64,000 bases of DNA from Daldinia sp. FL1419. Taxonomy: Eukaryota > Ascomycota > Sordariomycetes > Xylariales > Hypoxylaceae. Within the stretch, counting starts at the first letter, position 1. The number at the start of each line of letters is the position of its first letter. The stretch is from positions 1 through 64,000 of the forward strand of contig MU623423.1 in the NCBI GenBank assembly GCA_025201765.1, written 5' to 3'. The translations under genes were made by a program, and so were the position numbers. The notes below the pieces were generated by a model. The model saw nothing but the letters and a program-made list of their open reading frames with translations. It did not search any database and was not told the origin of the DNA. Positions 34,715 to 46,619 of the stretch are shown piece by piece.

Positions 34715-35866
34715 TCAATCCTTCATCTCCTCATCACTTTCATCGTCCTCATCCTCATCCTCCCACTCCTCATCTTCACCTTCGCCAGCTGGCGCCTCAC
34801 CAAGCTCCTTAGCAATAAGACCAAGGAGCTCTTTCGCGTGTTCTCCTAATCGTTCATCCTCGTAGTCTTGAAGCTTATACAGATGTTGGCACTGGTTAAG
34901 CCACACCCGGCTCGATATCCACGAGGCCTTCCAGTCTTCCTCGCTAGCTTTACCAGCCTTCTGCTTCTCGCCCATAACATACAGGCCCCATCCACCTAGA
35001 TACCAGACCTCGACACTCTGATCATCTTCGCTAACCAAGCGCTCAAGAACTTCGATGGCCTCCTGCTCCATCTCGACCTCCATAAGTAATCTCGCAAGCG
35101 CGACTCTACTCGGGAAATCAGGCACCGCCGGATCCTGAGGCGGCAAGTCCTTCCACAGCTCCAAGCTCCTCGTGAGCGCCGCCTTCGCATCGTCGAACCT
35201 CTCCTGGGAAATGCGCACGTTAGCCAGCGTCTGCCACGTCTCCGCGAAATCCGGCGCCACCATCGTCGCCTCAGTAACCAGGGCCTCGCATCTCTGCTCC
35301 GCATCCTCCTCCCACGAGAGGTCCGTCATGTAGACCTCGGCGACCGAGCACAGGGTCATGGCCAGTTTCTTCTTCAGCTCGTCCAGGAGCATGGTCTGCT
35401 CGTCGGTTTTCCGCCGCGCGTCTTCGAGACTCTGGATCTGCTTCTTGAGCGCCGCCGCCCCTTTTTCGAACCACGTGACACTGTCCTTACCGCCCTCCTC
35501 GCTGAGCTGCGCTAGACATAGGAATTTCTCTGCGCCGCCGCCTATGGCTTCGTCTTTGGCGCCGTCCGCGTCGATTGCGACGGCCTGTAAGAAATATGTT
35601 CGCGCAGCTTCAAACTCGCCTGCCTCGAGGTTGATCTGACCGAGCAGATTCAGCGCAGATAATTCGTCATCAGAGGCCGCGGGTGACTGCTCCAGGGCCT
35701 TCTCTGCTAGCGTAAGGGCATCTTGGACATTGCCCGCTTGTAATTGATATTCGGCCGCTTTGATTAGAACTTCGGGAGTGACAGGTTTTGAGGCGCCAGT
35801 TGCGGCTCTGGATATTGTTGCCTTGTCTCGTTTTTTTGACTTCTTATCCGGTCGCCTTGGGGCCAT
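34715..35866 (-). CDS. ACL4: TPR protein, ACL4-like assembly chaperone of ribosomal protein L4
   Basis: Predicted to escort newly made Rpl4 (uL4) into the nucleus and to pre-60S particles. Single exon, 383 residues, using the ATG at 35866 because the open frame further up begins only with GTG. A basic N-terminus (RRPDKKSKKRDK) is followed by TPR helices over about 30-350, for example AAEYQLQAGNVQDALTLAEK and FAETWQTLANVRISQERFDD, and a strongly acidic Asp/Glu tail, the arrangement known for Acl4. Three GAATGACACGC copies sit just upstream (35899-35932). The family assignment rests on architecture and remembered similarity; another TPR adaptor is possible. Confidence 0.75.
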   Translation of the reverse strand: MAPRRPDKKSKKRDKATISRAATGASKPVTPEVLIKAAEYQLQAGNVQDALTLAEKALEQSPAASDDELSALNLLGQINLEAGEFEAARTYFLQAVAIDADGAKDEAIGGGAEKFLCLAQLSEEGGKDSVTWFEKGAAALKKQIQSLEDARRKTDEQTMLLDELKKKLAMTLCSVAEVYMTDLSWEEDAEQRCEALVTEATMVAPDFAETWQTLANVRISQERFDDAKAALTRSLELWKDLPPQDPAVPDFPSRVALARLLMEVEMEQEAIEVLERLVSEDDQSVEVWYLGGWGLYVMGEKQKAGKASEEDWKASWISSRVWLNQCQHLYKLQDYEDERLGEHAKELLGLIAKELGEAPAGEGEDEEWEDEDEDDESDEEMKD

Positions 35867-36563
35867 TATGTGAAACAGAAGCAGTCCAATGTCTTTAGAG
35901 AATGACACGCGAATGACACGCGAATGACACGCAAATAACTTGAAATCCGGGCCACTATATTCGCAATTGAAACGAAGGTGAGTTGCAAATGGTTTCGATG
36001 AAAATTAATCGATAATGCTGATAAGACTAAATATTTTAGTCTTATCGGATTGTGTTTGATCGTTGACGTGGGGTCGGTTGTCTAAATTGGCGGGGAGATA
36101 CAGTACCTAGCTCGAGGTAACCTCTCTTAACCAATTAAACTTGTTTAGTGTATTACTTGTTTAATTAATAATAAGAGTTAATTATATTCACATTCCCAAG
36201 AAGAAGGAAAAAAAAAAAGTCTTTAGAGATAATTTGCGTTTCGAGGCAAGATATTATATCGTAGGTATTTAGGCCATTGCGAGCTGATATCTTATTCTCC
36301 ATATCAGATATATAACATTACCATTGTAATTCATTACCCGTTTTCTCCCATGGCCGCCCAGATCTCTCGGCTTCAGCTGTTTTATCTGCCTCTTGATCCT
36401 AACCGTTCCGTGAACCCAGTATGGTGGAAGCGAGCGACTAAACTTGAAATCAATGAACAATGGGGGCAAGCGACCGCTCAGATATCGTAATGCCCTTCCC
36501 TATACCACCTAAACGCCGTAAATCTATGCATGCTATGTTGACTTCATTCATTCGTACAGGATA
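35867..36563. other. Intergenic region upstream of ACL4, 3' of the next gene
   Basis: 697 bases. Three tandem GAATGACACGC units at 35899-35932 close to the ACL4 start and a TAAGACTAAA/TTTAGTCTTA inverted repeat at about 36020-36045. No gene seen. Confidence 0.55.
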
Positions 36564-37465
36564 TTACTGCATTTCCTGCTCTTCAATAGACTGGCGGGAG
36601 TTGGGTCGCTCAATGTTGCCCAATTCCGAACCTTGACCGCTTTGCGCTCTCTTGCGCCCCGGGATAAAGCGGGACATTCCTAGTCCTTGCGAGTGCACGG
36701 GTGACTCTTGCGACTCTGAAAACTTGGAGAAGAATCCCTTCTTCTTTGGTTGTTGCTTCTGATCGTCGTTTAGTCCGACATCTTCGAAACCCTCTTCGGC
36801 GGTTGGCGGATCCCAAGGGCGGTTTCTGACAGAAATCCTCGGTGATCGAGGGAATCGGGCGGAGTCAAGGCTTTGGCGGGGTTGATCATGAACCATGACA
36901 GGGGACCTAGCGGAAATATCCTTCGGACATAATTAGTTACAAACATCAAAGCATCTCGCCTAAGTAGGAGCATGGCATACAAAGGACCGGCGGTAAGAAT
37001 CGAAAGATTCACGAGAAATAGAGAAATGTTCAATATCGCCAAAGCTACTACGAGTATCCATCGATGTTCGAGAGGCTGCGGAACGTCTCGGCCAAAGAGC
37101 CTTGTCTTCAGTTGGCGAAGGCTAATAAAACTTTAGTAAGGTACCATAATGCGTTGCTCTCGTATGAAACCCCCAATTCATACCGGTAAATAGACTCCGC
37201 TATCATTCACCACTACGATTGAAAGTCAGTCTTTGTTCTGTTGGGTGTAAGGTTACAAGGCGCAAGACATACCACTCATCTTGTAATCTCCGGTGTCCCG
37301 ACTCTTGGTGCTCCGGATGCTGAGAGAGGACGAGGCTTTAGAGCCAATTATGTCAACCTTCTCAAACCTTTCCTGCGGGGATAGCAAACTAGGCCGGATA
37401 TTCTCGTCTCTGCCATCGAGGTTGAGTGCGCCGGGGCGTCTCGCAAAAGGGTTACGGATTGGCAT
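36564..37465 (-). CDS. Conserved ascomycete protein of unknown function (four exons, one of 29 nt)
   Basis: Rebuilt from four minus-strand exons: 37273-37465, 37184-37212, 36981-37121 and 36564-36920, giving 239 residues. The product matches a family I recognise only as conserved hypothetical proteins of filamentous ascomycetes. It starts MPIRNPFARRPG, contains VVNDSGVYLPPSPTE formed across the 29-nt exon, then SSFGDIEHFSISRESFDSYRRSF, and ends with KKKGFFSKFSE and GMSRFIPGRKRAQSGQGSELG. It is Ser/Arg-rich with many possible phosphorylation sites and no membrane segment. Introns are 60-62 nt with ACTAA-type branch sites. Longer open frames in other frames across this locus (for example a hydrophobic one at 36770-37042) are shadows. 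Function unknown. Confidence 0.82.
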
Positions 37466-39395
37466 TGTCGGGGAATTCCTTTTGAGTTGAATAAAAGCGA
37501 TAGTAATTAAATCGGATCGAGGTGATTTAGTAAAGACGCATTGAGTGAATTGGATAAGTTGGAAGCAAGGAGAAAGCACACACACAAAAAAAGAAAAAAA
37601 AAGGTTGTATAAAGTTGTAAGTGGAAGTAAAGTGTGTTGACGATTGACCGATCGCAATTGGGGATTTGACGGAGTTGAATAATCGCGGGAATAGTAAGTA
37701 CAAATCGGGTCGGACCTTTCCTAACTTTAGATTACTGGCCTGGGGGTACCTAGCAAAGCCTAGGTAAATCCGCCTACTTTAAAACCGTACGACCAGGATT
37801 TTTTTTTCACAAGGGGACGGAAACAGGAAAGGACATGCCCCCCGGATGCCGGATAGCGGATAGGCGATGTGCGATGTGCGACTTCCAAAAGTTAAGAGAG
37901 ACTTTTCTAACTAGTTAGTTAATCTAATTAATAACTAATAAAACATTACTCGCGATACTTCAAGTCATGTACAACTTTTATTACCCTCTTTTTATTTTTT
38001 GACTTCTCCGTATTTTCTTTCCATCAAAACCCAAAGTCTCAAAAAGCCAGGGTTGAATTTTATTATTTAGTATGAAAGGGCTAGACTTTGACGATCTCAT
38101 GGGTACAATCACTTACAACATTCCAAGGTAGTTAATGCAACCTACGTAAATCAGGTCGTTTACGTGTACTGCGCCCTTTGGAATGGTTTGTGGGGCATCC
38201 CTGTCTTTCCCTGCCCCTCGGGCTTACATACAGAACCTACAGGACCTACAAGACCTACAGGTTCCCTCTAGGGGTTGTCTTTCTGCAGGCTTACACAACC
38301 GAAACATGCAACAATTCCAGTTTTCTTTCAACTGGTACCTGTTCTTGGCTCGTCCTATCTTACATACAGGACCTGCATCATCCATTTTCTCTCCACGCTT
38401 TCTGGCTTTCAGGTTCCCCCCTTCTTGGTCCCTTCTTGCAGCAACGGGGTATAGATCAACATCCCGATCTGGTAACCACTTTGCATTATTCGAGCCATCT
38501 ACACTAGTTGTCGCCAAAGAGACCCAACGAACGACCTGCCGAGGTACCCGAACCTCTACCATGACAGCATGACACATATAGTTGTTCAAGTTGACGTATA
38601 TTATTGCTATAGTATGTACAGTAATAGTAAGATTCCTTCGGGAAGATCTACAGATGGCGATGTTTATGTATAACCGGCCTTCGATAGGATCAACCGACAG
38701 CCTCGGCCTCCCTCTATCACTTAGCTATCTGCTAGGTATTCGCCACTCGCGAGAAAACCTTAGTATAAGCGCTAGTTAATTGTTTAACCTAGTGTAGTCT
38801 ACGACTAACCTAACTGGTTAGATGATGTTATAAGTAATAGGCTGAGCAAACACAAAGCCAAGCCACATCTAGGTCCTACGAATAAGTTGTTTCTACTAAC
38901 CAACTAACTAATAATAATAATAAGTAATGACAAAGACGAAAAACCATAAGTAACCTAACCTAGTAGAAAGGATGTAACTGATTGGTTTTCTTCTCTCCGG
39001 GGGGCCGGGTCACATGTTATGTCGCCATGAAATCGACACGGATTCTCGCATACAACCCACATATATCGTTGCCGGAACCCGGGGATCCTACCAAACAAAA
39101 ACCTTATCTCTCTGTCCATGTTCCCATTAAATGCTCTACATTGGGTCAAATTTCATTGCGTAGATGATTTTGAATATTTTCGTCGTCTAACTATGTTGTC
39201 TAGCTATAAACTGAAGCGCTTCACACTGGCTTCTAACTAGAATCTAGCATTAAGAAAACGAGGACGCCGATTTTGGACCGATATGCGACTCCGAACAAAC
39301 ATACGCTACTGTGTGAATACGTCAAAAGTGGTTGAAACGCTGGATGCGAGGCCAGATATGCAGAGGTGACATTTTATCGTTTCGTGAATTCATCG
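37466..39395. other. Intergenic region between the unknown conserved gene and the deformylase gene
   Basis: 1.9 kb without a convincing gene. Contains AT-rich TAACTAGTTAGTTAATCTAATTA-type DNA at 37905-37945, three ACCTACA-type units at 38232-38262 and (AAT)n at 38908-38922. Short open frames at 38178-38590 lack protein character. Confidence 0.5.
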
Positions 39396-40250
39396 CTAGT
39401 TGAAGACAACAGTCTTGTGCCCGTTCAAAAACACACGCTTCTCGCTCCACCACTTGACAGCAGCAGCTAGGACCTGGCTCTCGACATTGCTTCCCTCCTC
39501 AACCAATTCCTTGGGGCTCATGCTGTGATCTACGCGCGCAACTCCCTGCTCGATAATCGGACCCTCGTCTAGGTCAGCAGTAACGAAGTGCGCCGTAGCG
39601 CCAATAATCTTGACGCCGCGCTCGTACGCCTGGTGATACGGCTTCGCTCCCTTGAATGACGGCAGGAAACTGTGGTGGATGTTGATGATCTTTCCGCTCA
39701 TCGCCTCGCATATTCCCGGGCTCAGGACTTGCATGTAGCGCGCCAGCACCACCAGGTCGATGTTTTCCTGCTTAATCAGATCCAGGATCTGGCGTTCTTG
39801 CTCCAGCTTCGTATCCTTAGTCACGGGAAGATGGTGGAATGCGATCCCGTAGCTCTCGGCTAGGGGCTTGAAGTCTGGGTGGTTGGACACGACCAACGGG
39901 ATCTCAATCCCGAGTTGTTTCGACTTGGCTCTGAACAGTAGGTCGTTCAGACAGTGTCCGATCTTAGACACCATGATCAAGACTCTGGGTTTCTGGCTCG
40001 TGGGCCGTAAGTCGTACTGGTCCATCTCCAAATCCGCTGCGAGCTTAGCCATAGGCTCGTCCAAGTTAGCCGTGGACTCGGCATGGCCAAAACGAACTCT
40101 CATGAAAAATTTCCGAGACGTTCGGTCTGAGAATTGCTGCAGGTCTAAGATATTGAAGCCGTGGTTCGCTAGGAGTCCAGTGACGGCATGGACGATACCA
40201 GGCTTGTCCGGGCAGGACAGCGTAAGAATATGATCATCGTTTGAAGCCAT
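39396..40250 (-). CDS. purU: Formyltetrahydrofolate deformylase, PurU-like (single exon)
   Basis: Hydrolyses 10-formyltetrahydrofolate to tetrahydrofolate and formate, balancing one-carbon pools. It has 284 residues, as in bacterial PurU. An ACT domain (about 6-85, beginning LTLSCPDKPGIVHAVTGLL) precedes the formyltransferase-fold catalytic domain. The active-site triad is visible as Asn190 and His192 in INIHHSFLPSFKGAKPY and Asp228 in ADLDEGPII. The gene has no intron and its protein is close to bacterial forms, which fits an old acquisition from bacteria; that origin is inference. In fungi such enzymes may be mitochondrial, but I see no clear targeting peptide. Confidence 0.93.
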   Translation of the reverse strand: MASNDDHILTLSCPDKPGIVHAVTGLLANHGFNILDLQQFSDRTSRKFFMRVRFGHAESTANLDEPMAKLAADLEMDQYDLRPTSQKPRVLIMVSKIGHCLNDLLFRAKSKQLGIEIPLVVSNHPDFKPLAESYGIAFHHLPVTKDTKLEQERQILDLIKQENIDLVVLARYMQVLSPGICEAMSGKIINIHHSFLPSFKGAKPYHQAYERGVKIIGATAHFVTADLDEGPIIEQGVARVDHSMSPKELVEEGSNVESQVLAAAVKWWSEKRVFLNGHKTVVFN

Positions 40251-43200
40251 TATTACCGATTTCTCATAAAGACAGATTTACATCAAAATTTTGTATTTTG
40301 CCAATGACATGACTAATTCTTCCAATCCCGCACCGGATGTAGTAGCTCTTTAGTAGTCTCGGCTGGAGATCGGTATCGTGTTGGCGCATACCTGCACTTT
40401 TAACATTAACTAGTATAGATATGCGATAATAAGAGGTTATATTGAATTACGGCGCATTTCATAGGTCTCCATTTTTGTCATACCGGCTTGAAAAAAAAAT
40501 TAAATTTCTAGAGGTCATGTTATACTCTTGCCTTGCCTTGCTCAAAATTCGGTGAGTTCAACTTTCGAATGTAAGACGACGATCTTTTCGCCTGTATATT
40601 ATAGTATTACGCATACGTCGGACTGAAGAATACTGGTAGTATTTAGAGTAAAATCGGCGGCTCTGATGTCAGCTCAGCACCGAACCGAACCGTAGAAAGG
40701 AAACGAAACGCGGGCTTGTACTACCTAGGCTGCTAGGTTAGGTAGACATATCGAGACCTAAGACACTAATAGGCTTGGTGTGCGTGGCTTCGATACTGTC
40801 CAAAGGCTTGACCATTTGAGCCTCAAGTCTCAGGATGAATAACACACCATAACCATAACCGTAACCGTAACCTCATGTACGTGTGTTGCCTTGTACGTTA
40901 GATGCCTAGGTACCTACGGTTAGGTAGGTATGGACGTTGCTACATCATCGTCAGCTTACACATGTTACCGGCGGGCTAATATCCTACGTGAGGGTTTAGC
41001 TCTTGGATCTCCCTGAAGCCTTCACGCCAAGATATAAAAGATTGGGTTTCTAGAATCGATCTCTGGCGACCGCGGTACGAAATTCGCCCGCACTTATTAT
41101 ATATAATTAGATCAAGCCCCTAAGGTAGGTAGAGTCGAAAATGCCCAGCAAGAATTGCTAAATAGTACACATAGTATGCTACGCCATCTCGGAAAGTCGA
41201 GCCGTATTTCAACATTTCAGCTACCCAAACTTACCATTTCGCCGGATGCGGGAGCGTACATGGTACAGCACAACAAGCGTCCATGCAGCATACATGGTAC
41301 GGCGTACATGGGGGGGTACTACCTAACGATATATTGGTTTGTGAGGAATCGTGCCGATTCCCTCTTATTGGCTAATAAACTCTCGCCCCCCTCGACCCTG
41401 TCTTACAATAGTACGGTATGTTTAACCTTATGACTTTGACTGGAAATTATCATAGGCGGGATCGGTTGCTAGGTACTGGGATGTTGGGACGTGGGAATAT
41501 CCCGGCTTACACACAAACCAGCCATCCGACGAAGAAAAATAAATGGTTCCATCACCAAAACATCAGGACCGCACGATCGGGTTGTCAGATTGTGCACCTA
41601 CGATGACGCTAGATCAGACTCTATTAGAACTTATACACTACTCCTAGGTTAGGTAGATGCATATAATGTTATGCACTTTGGGACCTTGGAAGGTCTCTGC
41701 CAACACAACACATCCAACATCGCCAAGTTGCCGCTAATGCCCGTGAACTTCGTATTCTTACCACCGATGCCGCGATTCGCCTGCAAGGGAGTACTGAATC
41801 GAGGCTGACGGGGAGTTAAGGGAGGGCGAGATTAAAAAAATAAAAATAAAAAAGTTGCTTACAATAGAAACAATATAGAAGAAGAAAAAAAAACAAGATA
41901 CATAATTTCATTATGGAAATTGATGGGCCAGCACCAACTTGCGCAGGGGGTACGTATGCTTTATTTATCTATCGATCCATTTCGACCTTTTCCTGGACCT
42001 TGGGCCATGCTAGAACTTCGCTTCCGGTTAAATAAAATCCATACCTGAATTTCCAACGCTTCCCCCCTTAGCTCGGGAGCGTATGCGGTAGGTTGCTCAC
42101 CGGCGACCTGCAGCTGTTGGTGATACGTTGGCACCGTGACGTGATCAATAATCCAACACCGTGCTCTCACACATAATACACATAGGCGCGGAAAACTTCA
42201 GACTGACTTCTACCGGTCCACCTTGTTGCACAGAACGTCGTGAAAATGGATCCCATACCTACCTGGGTAGATCGAAGATACAAGCTAAACCCGGATAGCT
42301 AACTTCCCACGCCATCAAGGGATCAAGGGCCACGGGGTTCATCGTAGGCGCTGGACTCGGACAGTATTAGAATTTCATGTTCACCTCCGCACGCCAGGAG
42401 CCAGCCAATACGTTGGAGGCGTGTTGCATTCATACCCCCATCACAGTTGCCAGGAGAATACGCCCCCCCAATAAGCTATCTTACCTTTTATCGAAGCACA
42501 GCTCTGGTTTTGTTCCAAGAATAGCAGGTAACTGCGTATATATATGTGATTATATGATTATGTGATTACATGTAGAATGTTAGCGGGCTACCTTGATTTT
42601 CTATCGAATATCGATCAATTTACGCTGCTGGTATCCGTAACGCCGTAGCTGACATGCGGGAGTAACTGTAAAGTTTTATATCTGTAGAAGCACCCCTCCG
42701 TTTGACCGTCTGCAAGTAAGAAAATAGAATAACTAAGACCAAAAAAAAAAAAAAAAAACCAAAAAAAAACCGAAATTATCGATCCTTTCTACCGTCCGCG
42801 TTTAGGAATATTTGTCGAATGCCTTTTTTTTCTCTTTTGCCTTTTGACTTTACGTGCTCTGGATCCGTCGATTCTTATCCCCTGGTCTAAGAACGCGCGT
42901 TGCTCTGTACCGGCTATATTCAAAGTTACCTCTGGCTGGATCATCACTGGACGGGGACCTCCAATTAATATACTAGTTCTCGGTCCTATACCTAGCCTCA
43001 CGTTCGTAGTTCGGGAAGTCTCTTCGCAACCCCCACAACAATCCAGCTTCGAGTGAAGAGAAGAGGGAAGAGAGAGTTGGGGCGTTTAACACACAAGGCC
43101 CATCCGCGAGATATATCGGCCGGTTTCTCGTCGTAAGGTTACCTCAACTAATCGACCCTTTCTCCTGCACCAGCTCCAGGAAACGTTGCAAAGGGTGATC

Positions 43201-44073
43201 GACATCAGGTGGGCACTTTTCCACCCTCCGTCCGGCGTTCAGCTCTCCCGCCCTGCGATCTTCAGCTGTGCCCAACCATACGGTCCATCTTTATAGGAGG
43301 CTCTCATTCGTCCCGGAGTATCATATTATCGACGGGTACACAACATCGAAAAGTCTCCTCGTATTCCCGTCGAAGGCTTGCAGCTAAGATCAAGGGAGCC
43401 CGGTTTCAAACGGACAATTCCGCACGAAACCTTATGATCCACCGAATAAACTGACAAGGTGGCAAACTGAGATTTTGTAACAATCCCTTTTTTGGCTATT
43501 CGGCTTTGTTTGGTTTCGTTTGCTTCGTAATATCGCGAAGTAAGATCCAAAGAACATTAAAGTTATCGACGAATTTGAAACGAGGAACTTTCCGAGTACC
43601 TTTCTTTTGGTACCTCTCCATACGACTTGTACCTTCCGGACGTTTAAAAATAACACACAAAAGATAACAATAAAGTTGATCGGTAAAGCGCCTTGGCCTC
43701 TACCGCAACTTCCCATCCTGATTTCAAACGTATTAAGGGGGGTCCGAGCCGTACCTGCAACCTGCAACCTGCAAATCTGCAAATCTGCAACTAGCGACCA
43801 GTGACCTGCTTATTGCTTGCTGTTTTGCTGCATGCGGATGTACTTCTAATCAGCCTAGACATTCTTTCAGCGCTTCACCATCGCTCGTTCCTCCTCCTCT
43901 TACTCTACCCTCCTCCTTTCGTTCTTCATCATACCCAATATTGGAATATTCGTTTCTTCCTTCGCTGCCTTTCGTCGGCGTAAATTGGATCAGCAACATC
44001 CATCATTCGTTTTTTTTTCTTTCTTTGCTTTGGATAATTTGACTTGGGCATCATTTATCCTTAGCATCTCAAA
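40251..44073. other. Gene-poor 3.8-kb intergenic region
   Basis: No convincing gene on either strand. Noted contents: CCATAACCATAACCGTAACC repeat (40848-40870), CCTAGGTACCTACGGTTAGGTAGGTA (40906-40931), poly-A runs at 41835-41895 and 42740-42772, and CCTGCAACCTGCAACCTGCAAATCTGCAA repeats (43756-43788). The last several hundred bases are pyrimidine-rich and likely form the promoter and leader of the next gene. Confidence 0.5.
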
Positions 44074-45290
44074 ATGATCAAGTTTTTCGTCAATTGGGAA
44101 TTATGGGAGCAGATGACCTTTGTAAGTTGCTTACCCCCCCCGACCCCTATTCCTCATCTCTCCGCCTTGCTAATATCGAAAAAAAAAAGGTCTTGGCTGG
44201 GGGGATCGTATTGGTATTCATTGCTGGATTAATTAAGCTGTGGTGGTTGAACAGATTCCTAAAGAAACATACGATACTTGACTTGGAAAAGAGGACGAGG
44301 CAGTTGGAGATGCAAAAGAGTGGCCTTCCAGTAGGCAAGAAGGTGGATATTCCTTTCGGTGTACGCGCTATCCAGAGCGGTATCGAAGTCGACGGTATCT
44401 GGATCTCGCAACCTACCACTCCGCTCATTACCCCGAGCAGCCCGTCGTTTGCTTCCTCGTCCACTCTCGAGCCCGAAACTAGGTTGAAAGGAAAGGAGAA
44501 GGAGATTGCCGTGCATATGGCTACAACAGTCGTCGAAATCGAACCCACACCCGAACAAAGTCCACTACCGAGTCCCGCCGTTAGCTTGTCCGACCGACGC
44601 GTCTCCGCTACGGCCGAACGCCATCGTTCTGGGACATTCCATCTCGGTGGGCAGCCTACCTATCAGCCAAAGGGCCCGTCGCGCCGCCGGACGGATATTA
44701 CCGATACCTTCGACTTGGACGCAATGAACGGATACGAGCGCAGCACTGCTGGTCATCAACAAGTTGAAACTTATATCCCCACAAACTCGTTCTCCAGTAC
44801 CGAATCGTCTTCGTTGTCTTCCCAACAAAGAACAATGGTGGATCGCAACTCGACTTCTTCGGAAGAAGGTATTCGCCATGTGCCGCGACGCTACGTCTCT
44901 CACCTCCGACACTCCGCGCTACCTACACCCCGAACCCTGATCTCCTTCGAAGATCCCGAACCTTTAGCGGCCACTCTAGATTACTTCTCGTATCCTGAGC
45001 AGAGGGCGAATCCTTTCGAAACATCTTCATCGTCAGAGGCGCAATCAGTCTCCCGTCCCCCATTGGCTTCAAACAGGCCAACACCTCATCGATCATACTC
45101 TGGCGACTCCCATGCGAATACGGCGACTAGGAGAGTAAACGCGGGGTTTGAGGTGTTACCAGCTGGCACATTCAGCCGACCAAGCAGCCAGACCGAGACG
45201 GATGAGAGCCAGCCTAAGAGGCCTAGTAATAATAAGCTTCAGAAGAAGACTCGCGATAGGCCGTCTAGGGAGACACCGACTCCGACGTGA
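44074..45290 (+). CDS. Membrane-anchored conserved fungal protein of unknown function (two exons)
   Basis: Exons 44074-44121 and 44190-45290 give 382 residues. The first 16 residues (MIKFFVNWELWEQMTF) come from a 48-nt first exon; starting instead at the ATG at 44094 would read through the intron. One transmembrane helix follows at about 17-39 (VLAGGIVLVFIAGLIKLWW), then a short conserved cytoplasmic helix (residues 40-60) and the IPFGVRAIQSGIEVDGIWIS segment. The rest is disordered and Ser/Thr/Pro-rich. I recognise this as a family of uncharacterised proteins in filamentous ascomycetes. The 68-nt intron ends in a poly-A/AAAG acceptor, which is unusual but keeps the frame. Function unknown. 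Confidence 0.82.
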
Positions 45291-46619
45291 TAAATCAGTG
45301 TACATAAAGGGTGTAGAATAGAAAGGAGACCACGATGATGTTGACACTGCACACAAGCGTTGTTCCTCGAATATTGTCACTCGAGCGTCAATAGCATGAT
45401 ACATAGGAAAGAATGTAGATAGATTTCTGCTCAAGCAAACCTAAGATAGCTGCATGGAGACGAGACGGGACGGGGGAAACCGGCGTTTTGTATCGGCGTT
45501 CGTTTATACAGGGAGAAGAGGAGTAAGATCAGGAGAGAAAGTAATCTGGGGAAGAGTAATTGGCTTTGAAAACTGAAACCTTTTTTGTATACCCGACGTT
45601 GGGAGGTAGGATGGATAACCGTTGCGCTAGCGTTATGATACGATACGATACGATACGATACGATACAATACTTAGCTCACATAATTAATGCGCGGTGCTT
45701 GGTTACCTTGCAGTAGGCATGTGTATGACGGTGAAACTTAACTTTGTCTTGAGGGATTTGACATTCCTGGTCCCGGGGGAGTCGGCCGCTTACATGACTT
45801 GCTTGCAACGAAATAAAGACGGAAATAAGACGATTAATAAGACGTTGGATAGGAATGAGGGAAGAGACCTGTTTCATCCGTAAAGGGGGTTCTCATGCTC
45901 CGTCCACTTTTCGCGCGTTAGGCGCTCCGCATTTTGTCGATCGGCCGGTGGGCGGGATTCCGGAGTCGACGCAAAAAGTGGAAGAGCACCATGGAGAGTT
46001 GGGGTGCCGACTTTGGGTTCTGGATTACCTAGTTATATGTAGGTTGGTAGGTAGGTATATAATAAAGACGTAGAATAGGTAGGGACTGGTCAAATGCTGC
46101 TTTGGTCAGATGGGCGTCCGCCGTCAGCTCATCGCCACGCTAAACGACAAGTTGGATCGCCACCCCTGCTAGACCAACGCGACGTTCCTGGTTGGCGGGT
46201 CGAGGCCGTCTAGGCTGCTATGTAGTGCTCGGCTAGGCCGTTGGAAAGGTTAGTTCATATATATGTGCAACAGTCACATATGTCATGTAATGGGGGAATA
46301 CTCGGTTCTCGTAACTTTGGAAAAGCAGCTGTTTACAATGTATTAGAGTAAAAGGCTGCCTGTCTCGCGTCAGCTAACCTGGAACATTATGCCGCTTAAA
46401 AAAATGAAGAGCGCGATAAGAGGATGTAACACGTAAGCTCCAAGCATGCAATTATTCCCCCTTTCGAAACGCCAAAGCCATGCATTCCGCTCGCACATAG
46501 AAGCCCAGTCATATCCCGTAGTCATTTCCATCGTTCCCCTAGACGGCGCGCTAAAGCCCACTACCGGTCGTCTGTCGCCACCCGATAAGCCAAAGCCCGC
46601 CTATGCCGTGCTCGACCTA
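45291..46619. other. Convergent intergenic region with a GATAC repeat
   Basis: 1.3 kb between convergent gene ends. Contains six perfect GATAC units (45637-45666) and a TAGGTTGGTAGGTAGGTATA stretch (46039-46058). An open frame on the plus strand overlapping RAD51 (46446-46901) is an antisense shadow. Confidence 0.55.
45637..45666. repeat. GATAC pentanucleotide microsatellite, six copies
   Basis: Six perfect GATAC units followed by one diverged AATAC. Intergenic. Confidence 0.95.

Noticed and set aside
36770..37042. Hydrophobic 90-residue minus-strand frame that looks like a membrane protein
   Set aside because: It overlaps exon 3, intron 3 and exon 4 of the conserved unknown gene in a different frame; the spliced model matches a known family and this one does not.
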